Shown: positions 53,044 to 62,108 of the stretch, piece by piece
How positions within the stretch are numbered: the first letter of the stretch is position 1
Layout of the letters: every line of letters begins with the position of its first letter
NCBI GenBank assembly: GCA_035471925.1
Contig: DATIPO010000390.1
Location: 1-64,000, forward strand
Direction of reading: 5' to 3'
Source of the DNA: JANQFM01 sp035471925
GTDB lineage: Bacteria > Acidobacteriota > UBA6911 > RPQK01 > DATIPO01
DNA: 64,000 nucleotides
Made by a program: the position numbers and the translations under genes
The notes under the pieces: model-generated
Databases searched by the model: none
Seen by the model: only the letters and a program-made list of their open reading frames with translations
What the model was told of the DNA's origin: nothing

Positions 53044-53490
53044 ATGAAGCACGCCGTCCGCATCTCGATTCTCATCTTGCTCGCCGCCTTCATCACCGCT
53101 CCCTCGCCACGGGCCAACGACGAGGCCGTGGAGGTCGACTGGGCCACCCTTCAGGAACTCGACTACCACACCGGCGAAATGAGCGACAAACTGACCAAGC
53201 TCAATGGGAAGACAGTGCGGATACCGGGTTTCATGGTCCCTCTCGATGACGATGACGAAGCAGTCAACGAGTTCTTGCTGGTGCCCTACGTGGGAGCCTG
53301 CATCCACACCCCTCCCCCGCCTCCCAACCAACTGGTTCACGTCAAGATGAAAGGACGCAAGAGGGCCGAAGTCCTGTGGTGGGTTCCCATCTGGGTGGAG
53401 GGACAGCTCGACATCTCCTCCATGATGAGCGCCTACGGCGAAGTAGGCTTCCAGGTCCAGGGCCTGAGCGCCGAGCCTTATTCCGATTGA
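53044..53490 (+). CDS. DUF3299 domain secreted protein
   Basis: A 148-residue protein with a signal peptide (ISILILLAAFITAPSPRA). The DUF3299 domain contains KTVRIPGFMVPLD and VGACIHTPPPPPNQLVHV, with a conserved cysteine next to histidine that could bind metal. In Vibrio cholerae a gene of this family sits in the zinc-regulated zrg cluster with an ABC ATPase and permease, the same partners as here. A role in metal handling is therefore likely but not shown by sequence. Confidence 0.85.
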   Translation: MKHAVRISILILLAAFITAPSPRANDEAVEVDWATLQELDYHTGEMSDKLTKLNGKTVRIPGFMVPLDDDDEAVNEFLLVPYVGACIHTPPPPPNQLVHVKMKGRKRAEVLWWVPIWVEGQLDISSMMSAYGEVGFQVQGLSAEPYSD

Positions 53491-53535
53491 CGTGAGGCGG
53501 GGCGGTCCGCTTTAATCCGAACCGAATCTGCCAGC

Positions 53536-54348
53536 ATGAAATACGCCGTCGAGGTCGAAAACGTCCGCTTCGCCTACAAGCCGCCCAAGGACATCCTGCG
53601 CATTCGCGACTTCCGCGTCCGGGCCGGCGAAAAGCTCTTTATCTTCGGACCCTCGGGCAGCGGCAAGACCACCCTTCTGGGGCTGCTGGCGGGCGTCCTC
53701 AAAGCCGACGCCGGACGCGTGGAGGTGCTGGGACGCGATCTGACCCAGCTTTCCAGCCACCAGCGCGATGCCTTCCGGGGGAGCCACATCGGCTACATCT
53801 TCCAGATGTTCAACCTCATTCCCTATCTCAACGTGCAGGAGAACATCACCCTGCCCTGCCGCATGAGCGGCGAGCGGGCCGGACGCATCCGGGGGTCGAG
53901 CTTGGATGAGGCGGCCCACGCCACCGCCCGGGCCCTGGGGATCGAGCCGCTGCTCGAGGAACCGGTCACCGAACTGAGCGTTGGACAGCAGCAGCGGGTG
54001 GCGGCCGCCCGTTCGCTGGTAGGGCGTCCTGAGATCGTAATTGCCGACGAACCCACTTCGGCCCTCGATGCCGACCACCGCAAGCGTTTCCTGCAACTGC
54101 TCTTCGGATGCTGCGATGAAGCTGGCTCCACCCTCATCTTCGTCAGCCACGACCGCTCCCTGCGTCCTCTCTTTGACCGAGCCGCCTCGCTGCCGGAAAT
54201 CAACCAAACGGGTGAAGCAACTTCCACCAAGCAAGGGCCACCTCCCCAGGATGGATCGGGAGGGGGATCTGCCCCGTCCACCGCCGGGCAGGAGGGAGTG
54301 GCCGCCGACCGAGATGCATCTGAGCTGACAACCGAGGCGAGAGAGTGA
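53536..54348 (+). CDS. ABC transporter ATP-binding protein (LolD/MacB-like)
   Basis: A 270-residue ATPase. Walker A is GPSGSGKTT, the Q-loop is FQMFNLIPYLNV, the signature LSVGQQQRVAAA (a variant of LSGGQ), Walker B IVIADEPTSALD, and the switch histidine is in VSHD. A disordered, charged C-terminal tail of about 45 residues is present. It is 45 bases after the DUF3299 gene and 4 bases before the permease, so the three form one operon. Confidence 0.92.
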   Translation: MKYAVEVENVRFAYKPPKDILRIRDFRVRAGEKLFIFGPSGSGKTTLLGLLAGVLKADAGRVEVLGRDLTQLSSHQRDAFRGSHIGYIFQMFNLIPYLNVQENITLPCRMSGERAGRIRGSSLDEAAHATARALGIEPLLEEPVTELSVGQQQRVAAARSLVGRPEIVIADEPTSALDADHRKRFLQLLFGCCDEAGSTLIFVSHDRSLRPLFDRAASLPEINQTGEATSTKQGPPPQDGSGGGSAPSTAGQEGVAADRDASELTTEARE

Positions 54349-54352
54349 AGCC

Positions 54353-55612
54353 ATGCTTATCTTGTCGCTGGCCTACAAGTCGCTGGGCAACCGCAAGCTG
54401 ACGACCTTCTTGACGCTGGGCTCCATCGCCCTCAGCGTGGCTCTGCTGATCGGCGTCGAGAAGGTGCGCACGGGAGTGCGCGAGAGCTTCTCCAACACCA
54501 TCTCCAGGACCGACCTGATCGTGGGTGCCCGGGGAGGAGCCATCCAGACCATCCTCTACACCGTATTCGGCATGGGCTCGGCCAACAACAACCTCTCCTG
54601 GGACACCTACCAGTACTTCAAGAATCACCCCGCCGTGGGATGGACCATCCCCTACTCCTTGGGGGACAACCACAGGGGCTACCGGGTCATCGGAACCGAT
54701 GACAACTTCTACCGCCACTACCGCTACCGGGGCGACCGCCAAGTGACTTTCGAGCAGGGACGCAGCCCGCAGGAGGTCTTCGAGGTGGCTCTGGGCCAGG
54801 ACGTGGCTGCTGCCCTCGACTATTCGCTGGGGCAGGAGGTCTCGATCAACCACGGCATCACCCCGGGGTTTTTGGGACACGACGACAAGCCCTTCACGGT
54901 GGTGGGGATCCTGGACCAGACCAACACGCCCATCGACCGCTCGATCTATATCACTCTGGAGGGCATCAGCGCTGTCCACATCGACTGGCAGGAGGGAGCG
55001 CCGCCGCGTCCGGGCGAGGCCATCCCCGCCGAGGAGATCCATGACCACGACTTGGAGGCCGAGCAGATCACGGCCTTCTTTCTGGGGACCAACTCGCGCA
55101 TTGACACGCTGCGGCTGCAGCGCGAAATCAACACTTATGAAGGCGAGGCAGTAATGGCCGTCATTCCCGCCGTGGCCCTCAACGAGCTCTGGCGGGGCAT
55201 CGGCTACGCCGAGGACGGCTTGCAGGTCATCACCATTTTCGTGGTCATCGTGGGCTTGCTGGGAATGCTGGTTTCGATCTACACCACTCTCAATGAACGG
55301 CGGCGCGAAATGGCCATCCTGCGGGCTGTGGGCTCGGGTCCCGGACGCATCGTGGGACTGCTGGTGCTGGAATCTGGGCTGCTGGCCAGCGCCGGCGCCC
55401 TTCTGGGGACGGGTTTGGCTTACCTGCTCCTGACCGTCTTCCAACCGGTTGTGGAAAGCCGCTTCGGCCTCTATGTCCCTATCGAGGCGCTCTCGCCGCT
55501 GGAATACGCCTATATCGGAGCAGTGCTGGCCGCCGGCTTCCTGGTCGGCCTGGTCCCGGCCTTCAAAGCCTACCGCAATACCCTCGCCGACGGCCTCAGC
55601 ATGCGGCTCTAG
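54353..55612 (+). CDS. FtsX/MacB-like ABC transporter permease
   Basis: A 419-residue permease with one N-terminal helix (LTTFLTLGSIALSVALLIGV), a large periplasmic domain, and three C-terminal helices including VITIFVVIVGLLGMLVSIY and LLVLESGLLASAGALLGTGL. NERRREMAILRAVGSGPGRI is the FtsX coupling segment. It works with the ATPase four bases upstream. The permease type moves substances at the membrane surface rather than through a wide channel; the substrate is unknown. Confidence 0.9.
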   Translation: MLILSLAYKSLGNRKLTTFLTLGSIALSVALLIGVEKVRTGVRESFSNTISRTDLIVGARGGAIQTILYTVFGMGSANNNLSWDTYQYFKNHPAVGWTIPYSLGDNHRGYRVIGTDDNFYRHYRYRGDRQVTFEQGRSPQEVFEVALGQDVAAALDYSLGQEVSINHGITPGFLGHDDKPFTVVGILDQTNTPIDRSIYITLEGISAVHIDWQEGAPPRPGEAIPAEEIHDHDLEAEQITAFFLGTNSRIDTLRLQREINTYEGEAVMAVIPAVALNELWRGIGYAEDGLQVITIFVVIVGLLGMLVSIYTTLNERRREMAILRAVGSGPGRIVGLLVLESGLLASAGALLGTGLAYLLLTVFQPVVESRFGLYVPIEALSPLEYAYIGAVLAAGFLVGLVPAFKAYRNTLADGLSMRL

Positions 55613-55711
55613 CTGGCGCAACCGGCCCAATTCCCAACTTCCCAAGGGCCGACTCTCAAGTGCGGATGGGGGAGCCTGGCAGTCTTGTGCTGACAACAGG
55701 GCGCTGCACCG

Positions 55712-56656
55712 TTAGGTGGTCACGGTCTGGTCGGCAATCCGCTGGTTGAAGGGGGAGGAATCGAGAAACTCCCATTCAACTTGGCGCGTCAGGCTCCTTT
55801 CCACCCACCGCTCCACTTGCAGTTCCCAGAAGCGCCCAGTTCCTCCGCTGCGCCGTTCAGGATCAGGCTGCTCGAAGGCAACCCGCGCCTGTCCGATCAA
55901 CTGCAGCAGCCGTCCACCCTCGAAGTCGAGGAATGCCAGCCCTGCCTGAGGATGCTCCAACAGGTTGCCCAATGTGTTGAAGAGGCTGTTGCCAGTGTAG
56001 TCAGGGATCCGCAGGCGGTTGTCCTCCAACACCTCAACAAAACCGCGGGGGCCTCCCCGATGTGAGGCGTCCAACCCGCCGCCGGGATAGGCGCTGGCCA
56101 CGAAAAACGTGTCGGAGCGGGCAATCATGTCCGACCGAGCCTGATCGAAACGGGTTCCGCTTCTCCGCTTGGGCGCCGAGCCGGACGGCGGCCCCAGCCT
56201 GAAGTGACGCCGTTCGATGTACTTGGGACAGTTGGGATAGGCTTCCTCAACTTTCATCGCCAGCCTATTGCCGGCAAAGCGCTTCAATCGGCCATTGGCG
56301 CGCATCCGCCGGCGCGTGGCCAAGTCGATGATGAGCAAACCCATCCGGCGGTCGCCTGCCAAGTTGGTGAAGAAGACATCATCTTCGGCCAAGGGTCTCT
56401 GCATGAAGTCGATCGCGATCTGGGACGGATCTGGCGCGCTCATGAAGCCCGGAGGTCCCAACAGCAACGAGGCCCAGGGGTAACCCGCTCGGTCCAATGT
56501 GGCGGCGACGGCCAATGACTGCTGCCTGATGAATTCCAGCGCGCCCGCAGCAATGTGATCCGAGACAATTCCTCCGTTGCGCCGGGCCTGAGCCTGTTCT
56601 CCGGCCAACTCTTGCACTTCCAGTTCGCCCCGGTGGTAGGGACTGTTGATTGGCAT
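55712..56656 (-). CDS. Pyridoxamine 5'-phosphate oxidase-fold flavin-binding protein
   Basis: A 314-residue protein of the split-barrel FMN-binding (PNPOx-like) type. A conserved segment is FFVASAYPGGGLDASHRGGPRGFV, and the barrel strands include TGNSLFNTLGNLLEHPQAGLAFLD. It is longer than the usual pyridoxamine phosphate oxidase (~215 residues), so true PdxH activity is unlikely. AAGGAAG precedes the ATG. It is the last gene of the TetR-DsrE-flavoprotein set on the minus strand; a role in redox detoxification is an inference. Confidence 0.85.
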   Translation of the reverse strand: MPINSPYHRGELEVQELAGEQAQARRNGGIVSDHIAAGALEFIRQQSLAVAATLDRAGYPWASLLLGPPGFMSAPDPSQIAIDFMQRPLAEDDVFFTNLAGDRRMGLLIIDLATRRRMRANGRLKRFAGNRLAMKVEEAYPNCPKYIERRHFRLGPPSGSAPKRRSGTRFDQARSDMIARSDTFFVASAYPGGGLDASHRGGPRGFVEVLEDNRLRIPDYTGNSLFNTLGNLLEHPQAGLAFLDFEGGRLLQLIGQARVAFEQPDPERRSGGTGRFWELQVERWVERSLTRQVEWEFLDSSPFNQRIADQTVTT

Positions 56657-56739
56657 AACTTCCTTCCCCGTGTCTCCCAGAGCGAGCGGGCCGCCCGGCG
56701 GAGCCGTACCGGCGCATCCCGACGGCCCCGCTGCGCTCC

Positions 56740-57111
56740 TTAGAAAGTCAGAATGTTGAATCCGTCGGCTGTCAGCTTTTGCAGGCTGGGCAGGCCCGAG
56801 GTTCCGGGTACCGGATTGCCGGTGATCAGGTCGAGACCGTTCTTCTCAGCCTCCTCCGCACCCCCGAAGACATCCGCGCAGGCACAGGAAATGCCGGCGA
56901 TTCTGTCGGCCACCGCTTGATAGAGGGCGTGTGCGGGATGGTCAGGTTGGGAAAGACGACCCGGCCAGCGGGTGGCGGCTCCCTGGAAGAGGATTGTGAC
57001 TTCCTCGCCCTTCTGCTGGAAATCGTAGGCCGCGGCCAGCCCATTGAAGGCCCGCCCCAGAGCGTCTTCTCCGTTTTCGGGGTCAGAAAGAATGATTATT
57101 GCAGTTTTCAT
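56740..57111 (-). CDS. DsrE-family protein
   Basis: A 123-residue protein of the DsrE/DsrF/YchN fold, opening with KTAIIILSDPENGEDALGRAFNGLAAAYDF. GISCACADVFGG contains two cysteines near the conserved active site of sulfur-transfer members. Family members carry sulfur or act in redox protection. GGAGGAG precedes the ATG. It is transcribed behind a TetR palindrome (57124-57137) and is followed by the flavin-binding gene, 83 bases away. Confidence 0.85.
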   Translation of the reverse strand: MKTAIIILSDPENGEDALGRAFNGLAAAYDFQQKGEEVTILFQGAATRWPGRLSQPDHPAHALYQAVADRIAGISCACADVFGGAEEAEKNGLDLITGNPVPGTSGLPSLQKLTADGFNILTF

Positions 57112-57123
57112 TGCTCCTCCTTA

Positions 57124-57137
57124 ACCGAACGTTCGGT
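57124..57137. promoter_or_regulatory. TetR-type operator before the DsrE-family gene
   Basis: ACCGAACGTTCGGT, a perfect 14-bp palindrome, lies 13 bases upstream of the DsrE-family start and downstream of the TetR gene. Palindromes of this kind are common TetR-family sites; binding by the adjacent TetR is an inference. Confidence 0.75.
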
Positions 57138-57176
57138 AAATGAATGGTCCAAAAAAAAGAGAGCCCGCCTCTCCGG

Positions 57177-57746
57177 CTAGACTTCCGGGTCCTCACCCGT
57201 CAGCAGCCGCGGCAGATCCTCTATCACCTTTTCAAAGAGGCGCCGGTCGCCAGTTGCTCGGCTCAAGATCAGCGCCCCTTCGACTCGGATGACGGCTTCC
57301 TCGGAAAGGTTTCGGGCTTCCTGGGGGGAAGCTCCCGCCTCGACGGCCACTTCGGCTAGGGCCTCCATCCAGCCGTGGGCGGCAGAGGCGGTCAACTGCC
57401 GCAGGGGCGCCAGATCTTCCAGGGACAGCGTGTCGAGAATGCAGGACTGGCGTCCTTTGTCGTAGAAGCGGTCTAAGCGCCGTGCCATGAGGCGGACTTT
57501 GTCCGCAGGCTTGTCCGGACCTCGCAAGGGTTCCAGCAGATCGCGGCCGAATCGTTCATGGACGTGGCGTATCACCGCTTGGGCCATCTCCTCTTTTCCT
57601 CCGGGAAAACGATGATAAAGGCTGGCCCGCTTGAGGCCGGTGGCCCGGCTGATCCGGCTGAGGCTGGCCCCCTCGAATCCATGCTTTTGAAACACTCCGG
57701 TCAACCGCTCCAGCAGGTCGTCCTCTTCAACTTTGGGCAAGGCCAT
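57177..57746 (-). CDS. TetR family transcriptional regulator
   Basis: A 189-residue repressor with an N-terminal TetR helix-turn-helix (GFEGASLSRISRATGLKRASLYHRF) and a helical ligand-binding C-terminal half with SCILDTLSLEDLAPLRQLT. It resembles the LmrA/YxaF-like group that controls small redox or efflux operons. GGAG precedes the ATG at 57746; the frame extends seven codons upstream. It is the first gene of a minus-strand set with DsrE and the flavin-binding protein, and a perfect palindrome separates it from DsrE. Confidence 0.9.
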   Translation of the reverse strand: MALPKVEEDDLLERLTGVFQKHGFEGASLSRISRATGLKRASLYHRFPGGKEEMAQAVIRHVHERFGRDLLEPLRGPDKPADKVRLMARRLDRFYDKGRQSCILDTLSLEDLAPLRQLTASAAHGWMEALAEVAVEAGASPQEARNLSEEAVIRVEGALILSRATGDRRLFEKVIEDLPRLLTGEDPEV

Positions 57747-58057
57747 GAAAAAAACTCCAAATGCCAAATCGAGCTCCTTTTGCCCAGGTTTCCCTGTGCC
57801 GGCTTTCCTCCAAACCGGGACGCTCGAACTCAGTCAGAGCTGGTTCGCTCGTGCGGAGCCTGGGGTTTCACCCCTCCACGGGGCGGTCTTTCCCGTTCCC
57901 TCTTCCCAGAAACACCGCCATGAGAAGTAAGCTGACAGAATTGCTCTTACAAGGCAAACGGAAGAGGGCCAAGCCAAAGCAGCAGAGAGCAGCGGCAACC
58001 GTTTGATGCAGCGGGACTCGCCGACGGGAGATGCTGAGTTGGCCGCGCAGCCTGGGG
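57747..58057. other. Intergenic region between the TetR and glycosyltransferase genes
   Basis: About 311 bases between divergent genes. No strong promoter or terminator is seen. A possible 28-codon basic peptide (plus strand from ATG 57920, beginning MRSKLTELLLQGKRKR) lacks a ribosome-binding site and is not called as a gene. Confidence 0.5.
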
Positions 58058-58894
58058 ATGGCCTATGCTGGGAGCGTGAAGGACGTTGAGGCGGTGATCG
58101 TCAATTGGAACAGCGGCCCGCTGCTGAGCCAAGCCGTGGAGAGCTTGAGGGAAGAGGGCTGCCCCCTTATCCGAGTGGTCGACAATGCCTCCGATGCGCC
58201 TTGCGAGGTGGCAGGCGGGGCAGTTGAATGGATCCGCCTCAAGGAGAACCGGGGCTTCGCGACGGGAGCCAACACTGGAATCGAACGTGCCCAAAGCGCT
58301 TTCGTGCTGCTGAGCAATCCTGATGTGCGCGTCCGGCCGGGCAGTCTGGGACGCCTGCTTGAGGCGGCCCGCGCCCACCCCGAGGCAGGCGTCCTTTGCG
58401 GACCTCTCTTGGGAGAGGAAGGCCGTCCTCAAACCGTTTTTCAACTGCGTCGCCTGCCCACAGCCTGGACGGTGCTCAGCGATGCCCTTTTCCTGGACGA
58501 AGCCTTATCCTGGGTGCGGCGGGACCCGTCCGCGCCTCCTCGCCTGACCGAGGTCGAGCAGCCTGCCGCCGCCTACTGGCTCGTCCGGCGGGAGGCCTGG
58601 CGCGAGTTGGGCGGCTTCGACGAGGACTTCGCTCCCGCCTGGTTCGAGGACGTCGACTTCTGCAAGCGTCTGCGGGATGCCGGCTGGAGCATCCTCTTCC
58701 ATCCCCAGGCACCGGCCTGCCATGTGGGAGGTTATTCCTTGGAAAGCCTGGGACGGGCGCGCTTTCTGCGCATCTTCTACGGCAATCTGCTGCTCTATCT
58801 GGGCAAGCACCATCCGCGCTCCCTGCCGTGGCTCAGGCCGGCGGTCAAGCTGGGCTTGGCCCTTCGCCTTTTCAAGCTGCGCTTGACGGCATAA
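58058..58894 (+). CDS. Family 2 glycosyltransferase (rhamnosyltransferase-like)
   Basis: A 278-residue GT-A enzyme: VEAVIVNWNSGPLLSQAVESL, VVDNASDAP, ENRGFATGANTGIE and LLSNPDVRVRPG (DxD-like) are in order, with FDEDFAPAWFEDVDFCKRLRDAGW holding the acceptor/catalytic residues. This pattern is close to WbbL-type rhamnosyltransferases. Starts at 58031, 58058 (ATG) and 58076 (GTG) are all possible. It precedes another family 2 glycosyltransferase by 65 bases; the two may act on the same glycan. Confidence 0.87.
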   Translation: MAYAGSVKDVEAVIVNWNSGPLLSQAVESLREEGCPLIRVVDNASDAPCEVAGGAVEWIRLKENRGFATGANTGIERAQSAFVLLSNPDVRVRPGSLGRLLEAARAHPEAGVLCGPLLGEEGRPQTVFQLRRLPTAWTVLSDALFLDEALSWVRRDPSAPPRLTEVEQPAAAYWLVRREAWRELGGFDEDFAPAWFEDVDFCKRLRDAGWSILFHPQAPACHVGGYSLESLGRARFLRIFYGNLLLYLGKHHPRSLPWLRPAVKLGLALRLFKLRLTA

Positions 58895-58959
58895 CCAACA
58901 ACAGCCGCGCCGCACCCCGGGCCGCGCTACAATGAGGCTCCCGTGGACGGGAAGCCGAC

Positions 58960-59940
58960 ATGAAAGTCCTCTGCAGCATCGTCACCTTCAACTGCGCGGC
59001 CGATTTGCAGCCTTGCCTGGAGGCCGTCGCCGGCCAGACGGTCGAGGCTGAAACGGTGGTGCTGGACAACGCTTCCCAGGACGAAAGTCCCGAGATCGCC
59101 CGGCGCCTGGGCGTGGAAACCATGATCAGCAGCCGCAATCTGGGATTCTCGGAGGGCCACAACCGCATCCTCATGGGACGCGACTTCGACTACGCCCTGG
59201 TGGTGAATCCCGACTGCCGTCTGGAACGCGATTATCTTGAGCGCCTGCTGCACGCCTCGACCGAAAGCGGCGCCGACATGGCGCAAGGCAAGCTGCTCCG
59301 CATGGACCGCCATGGCAAGCCCGTCCACCGCGCCCGCGGTCCCCTGCTCGACAGCACAGGCATGTACTTCACTCCCACCCAGAGGCATTTCGACCGGGGC
59401 AGCGGCGAGACTGACCGGGGACAGTACGAGCGGCGCCAAGAGGTTTTCGGCGTAACGGCCGCGGCCGCCCTTTACTCGCGGCGTCTTCTGGAGGCGGTGC
59501 GCTTCGAGGACGAATACTTCGACACCGACTTCTTTACCTACCGGGAAGACGCCGACCTCTCTTGGAGGGCGCGGCTGTTGGGCTTTCGCGCCGTTTACGA
59601 ACCGAAGGCCCGGGCCCTTCACCGGCGCAGCGTTTTGCCCCAGCGGCGGCGCAGCATCGCGGAGATGCACAACCGCCATTCCTTGCAGAACCGCTTTTTG
59701 ATGCGGATCAAGAACATGGACGCCCCGGTGGCCCGTCGCTGCTTTCCCTGGATGCAGGTCCGCGATGCCGGCATCCGCCTCTACGTCCTGCTGCGGGAGC
59801 GCTCTTCGCTGCCGGCCTACCGCCACGTCCGCCGCCTCAAGCCCCGCATGCTGGAGAAGCGACGTGCGCTGGAGGCTACGGGCGCCTGGGCCGACCTCTC
59901 GCCCTGGTTCTCCTTCCGCCCCCAGGCGTTCGATCTGTGA
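58960..59940 (+). CDS. Family 2 glycosyltransferase
   Basis: A 326-residue GT-A enzyme related to its upstream neighbour: VLCSIVTFNCAADLQPCLEAV, VLDNASQDESPEIA, SRNLGFSEGHNRIL, LVVNPDCRLERDY and FDTDFFTYREDADLSWRARLLG. The C-terminal ~80 residues are basic and helical, possibly for membrane association. It probably transfers a sugar to a lipid-linked or surface glycan. Donor and acceptor are unknown. Confidence 0.87.
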   Translation: MKVLCSIVTFNCAADLQPCLEAVAGQTVEAETVVLDNASQDESPEIARRLGVETMISSRNLGFSEGHNRILMGRDFDYALVVNPDCRLERDYLERLLHASTESGADMAQGKLLRMDRHGKPVHRARGPLLDSTGMYFTPTQRHFDRGSGETDRGQYERRQEVFGVTAAAALYSRRLLEAVRFEDEYFDTDFFTYREDADLSWRARLLGFRAVYEPKARALHRRSVLPQRRRSIAEMHNRHSLQNRFLMRIKNMDAPVARRCFPWMQVRDAGIRLYVLLRERSSLPAYRHVRRLKPRMLEKRRALEATGAWADLSPWFSFRPQAFDL

Positions 59941-60023
59941 GGACTCGAAGCCAACCCAAGGCCGGCCGCCAAGCTGTTGAAGAGTTGGACGTTGGATCGA
60001 ACCGGTGGTAGAGTCTGAGAGCC

Positions 60024-60632
60024 ATGAACTTGCCCAACATCCTCACCACCACGCGCATCGTGCTGGTGCCGCTGCTGGTCACGGTCCTGCTGACCTCGCA
60101 GGCGCCGGGACGGGAATTGTTCGGGCTGATTGTCTTCATTGCCGCCGCCTTGACTGACTTTTTCGATGGCTATCTGGCCCGCCGCCGCAAGCAGATCACT
60201 TCGGTCGGAATCCTTCTCGATCCGATCGCCGACAAGCTCCTTATCTCCTCGGCCTTCATCTCTCTGGTGGAGATCGGCTTGGTCGAGGCCTGGATGGTAG
60301 TTGTCGTGGTGGGCCGCGAATTCGCCGTCACGGGATTGCGCAGCGTGGCCGCCCTTAAGGGCGTGGTCATCTCGGCCAAGCGCCTGGGCAAGTACAAAAT
60401 GGTCTCGCAGGTATTTTGCGTTGGCTTCCTGATCGGCGGCAAGCTGGTTACAAACGACGTCTACTTCATCGAGATCGGACGAGTCCTGCTGTGGATCGTG
60501 GTTCTGCTTTCCCTGGCCTCGATGATCCAGTACTTCAAGCATTTCTGGTCGGTCATTGATATCGAGGAACGTCCCAGCGAGGAAAAGGAGCCCGACAACG
60601 TGGTCCCCATGGGCCAAAAGCGCATCAGCTAG
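60024..60632 (+). CDS. pgsA: CDP-diacylglycerol-glycerol-3-phosphate 3-phosphatidyltransferase
   Basis: A 202-residue integral membrane enzyme of the CDP-alcohol phosphatidyltransferase family. The signature DGx2ARx8Gx3Dx3D is complete, running from DGYLARR to LLDPIADK, followed by several membrane helices. It makes phosphatidylglycerol phosphate, the precursor of phosphatidylglycerol. The gene is followed after 24 bases by the aroD-aroE fusion, with which it may be co-transcribed. The final ~25 residues are charged and hydrophilic. Confidence 0.9.
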   Translation: MNLPNILTTTRIVLVPLLVTVLLTSQAPGRELFGLIVFIAAALTDFFDGYLARRRKQITSVGILLDPIADKLLISSAFISLVEIGLVEAWMVVVVVGREFAVTGLRSVAALKGVVISAKRLGKYKMVSQVFCVGFLIGGKLVTNDVYFIEIGRVLLWIVVLLSLASMIQYFKHFWSVIDIEERPSEEKEPDNVVPMGQKRIS

Positions 60633-60656
60633 AGTCCGCCACCCGCTTCAGCCGCC

Positions 60657-62108
60657 ATGCCGCCCATCTGCCTCACTTTGGCCTGCCCAGACCGCAACTC
60701 CCTCCAGCAGGCCATCCAAGCCCACAGCGGATCCATAGCTTGGATCGAAGTCCGGCTGGACGCCCTCGACAAGCCTCGGCTGCCCTCTCTTCCCCGCCCC
60801 ACTTCGACGCGGTTTGTAGCCACCTGCCGTCCCAGCCGCCAAGGCGGTGGCTGGACGGGAAGCGAACGAGAACGCCTTGAGCTGCTGCAAGAGGCTGCCC
60901 GCGCCGGATTCGCCTGGATCGACTTGGAGCACGACGTCGAGCGCGGACTCGACCTGCCCTCCCAAGTCTCTGTGCTGCGCTCGCTGCACGATTTTCAGGG
61001 CATGCCCGATTCCCTCGACTCGGCCTATCACAAGCTTCGGCAGCGTGGGGACGGGGCCAAGCTGGCCGTCACCGTCAAAGGAACGGCCCAACTTGTGAAG
61101 CTGCTCGACTTCATGGCTCAACTGGCGCCCCAAGAGTCCCGGGTGGTTTTGGGAATGGGCGAGTATGGCCAGCCTTCGCGCCTGCTGGGCGCCTTTTTGG
61201 GTAACCTCTGGACCTACGTGGCCGAGGATCAGGAGAACCTCGCCGCACCAGGCCAGTTCGGCTTGGGCCAAGCCCGCCTCTACCGTCTCGAGTCCTGGAG
61301 TGAAGCGCCCCCCTTCTACGGAGTCCTGGGCCGCCCGGTAGCCCAGTCCCTCTCGCCACTTCTGCACAACCGCCTCATGGCCCATCACGGTGTTCCCGGC
61401 ATCTACCTGCCTCTGCTCGTCGACGACTTGGCAGCCTGGATGGGGTGGCTGCAACGCACGCCGCTGCAGTTCCGAGGACTCAGCGTCACCCTGCCCTACA
61501 AGCAAAAGATCATTCCCTTCCTGAGCGAGAATGACTCGCCCATCGACTCGGTCAACACCTTGAGGCGCCTGGCTGGCCCAACCTGGAGAGGAATCAACAC
61601 CGACTATCAGGGCTTTTTGAGTCCCTTGCTCAAGCGCCGCCGCCTGGCGGGCGAAACGGCAGTCGTGCTGGGAAACGGAGGCGTGGCGCGGACCGTCGTC
61701 AAAGCCCTGCTCGACCAGCGCATGCAGGTCACCGTAGTGGGACGCAACCAGCAGCGAGTCCAGACTCTGGCCCAGGATCTGGGATGCCGCCACGCCACTT
61801 TTCAAGACTTGCCCATCGAAGCCCAAGTCTGCGTCAACACGACACCCGTTGGGCAGCATCCCGATGAGGATGCCTCACCTCTGCCGGCCCAGCACGTCCG
61901 CTTCGAGGTCGTCTATGACCTGATCTACAATCCCCGCCACACCAAGCTGCTCAATGAGGCCCAGTCGCGCGGCGCCGAGGTGATCTCAGGCCTGGAGATG
62001 TTTGTCGAACAAGCTGCCTTGCAGTTCAGATTTTGGACTGGAATCGATCCTGACAGACGTTTCATGGAGCGGATTCTCCGGGAAGTCCTTGAAGCCCGCG
62101 ATGCTTGA
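60657..62108 (+). CDS. aroDE: Bifunctional 3-dehydroquinate dehydratase/shikimate dehydrogenase (AroD-AroE fusion)
   Basis: A 483-residue fusion of two consecutive shikimate-pathway steps. Residues ~1-210 are a type I dehydroquinate dehydratase: the catalytic histidine is in SLHDFQGMP and the Schiff-base lysine in GAKLAVTVKG. Residues ~220-483 are a shikimate dehydrogenase: GVLGRPVAQSLSPLLHN, catalytic lysine in LSVTLPYKQK, aspartate in GINTDYQGF, and NADP-binding VLGNGGVARTVV. The order is the same as in plant fusions; bacteria usually encode the enzymes separately. Both active sites look intact. Confidence 0.93.
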   Translation: MPPICLTLACPDRNSLQQAIQAHSGSIAWIEVRLDALDKPRLPSLPRPTSTRFVATCRPSRQGGGWTGSERERLELLQEAARAGFAWIDLEHDVERGLDLPSQVSVLRSLHDFQGMPDSLDSAYHKLRQRGDGAKLAVTVKGTAQLVKLLDFMAQLAPQESRVVLGMGEYGQPSRLLGAFLGNLWTYVAEDQENLAAPGQFGLGQARLYRLESWSEAPPFYGVLGRPVAQSLSPLLHNRLMAHHGVPGIYLPLLVDDLAAWMGWLQRTPLQFRGLSVTLPYKQKIIPFLSENDSPIDSVNTLRRLAGPTWRGINTDYQGFLSPLLKRRRLAGETAVVLGNGGVARTVVKALLDQRMQVTVVGRNQQRVQTLAQDLGCRHATFQDLPIEAQVCVNTTPVGQHPDEDASPLPAQHVRFEVVYDLIYNPRHTKLLNEAQSRGAEVISGLEMFVEQAALQFRFWTGIDPDRRFMERILREVLEARDA

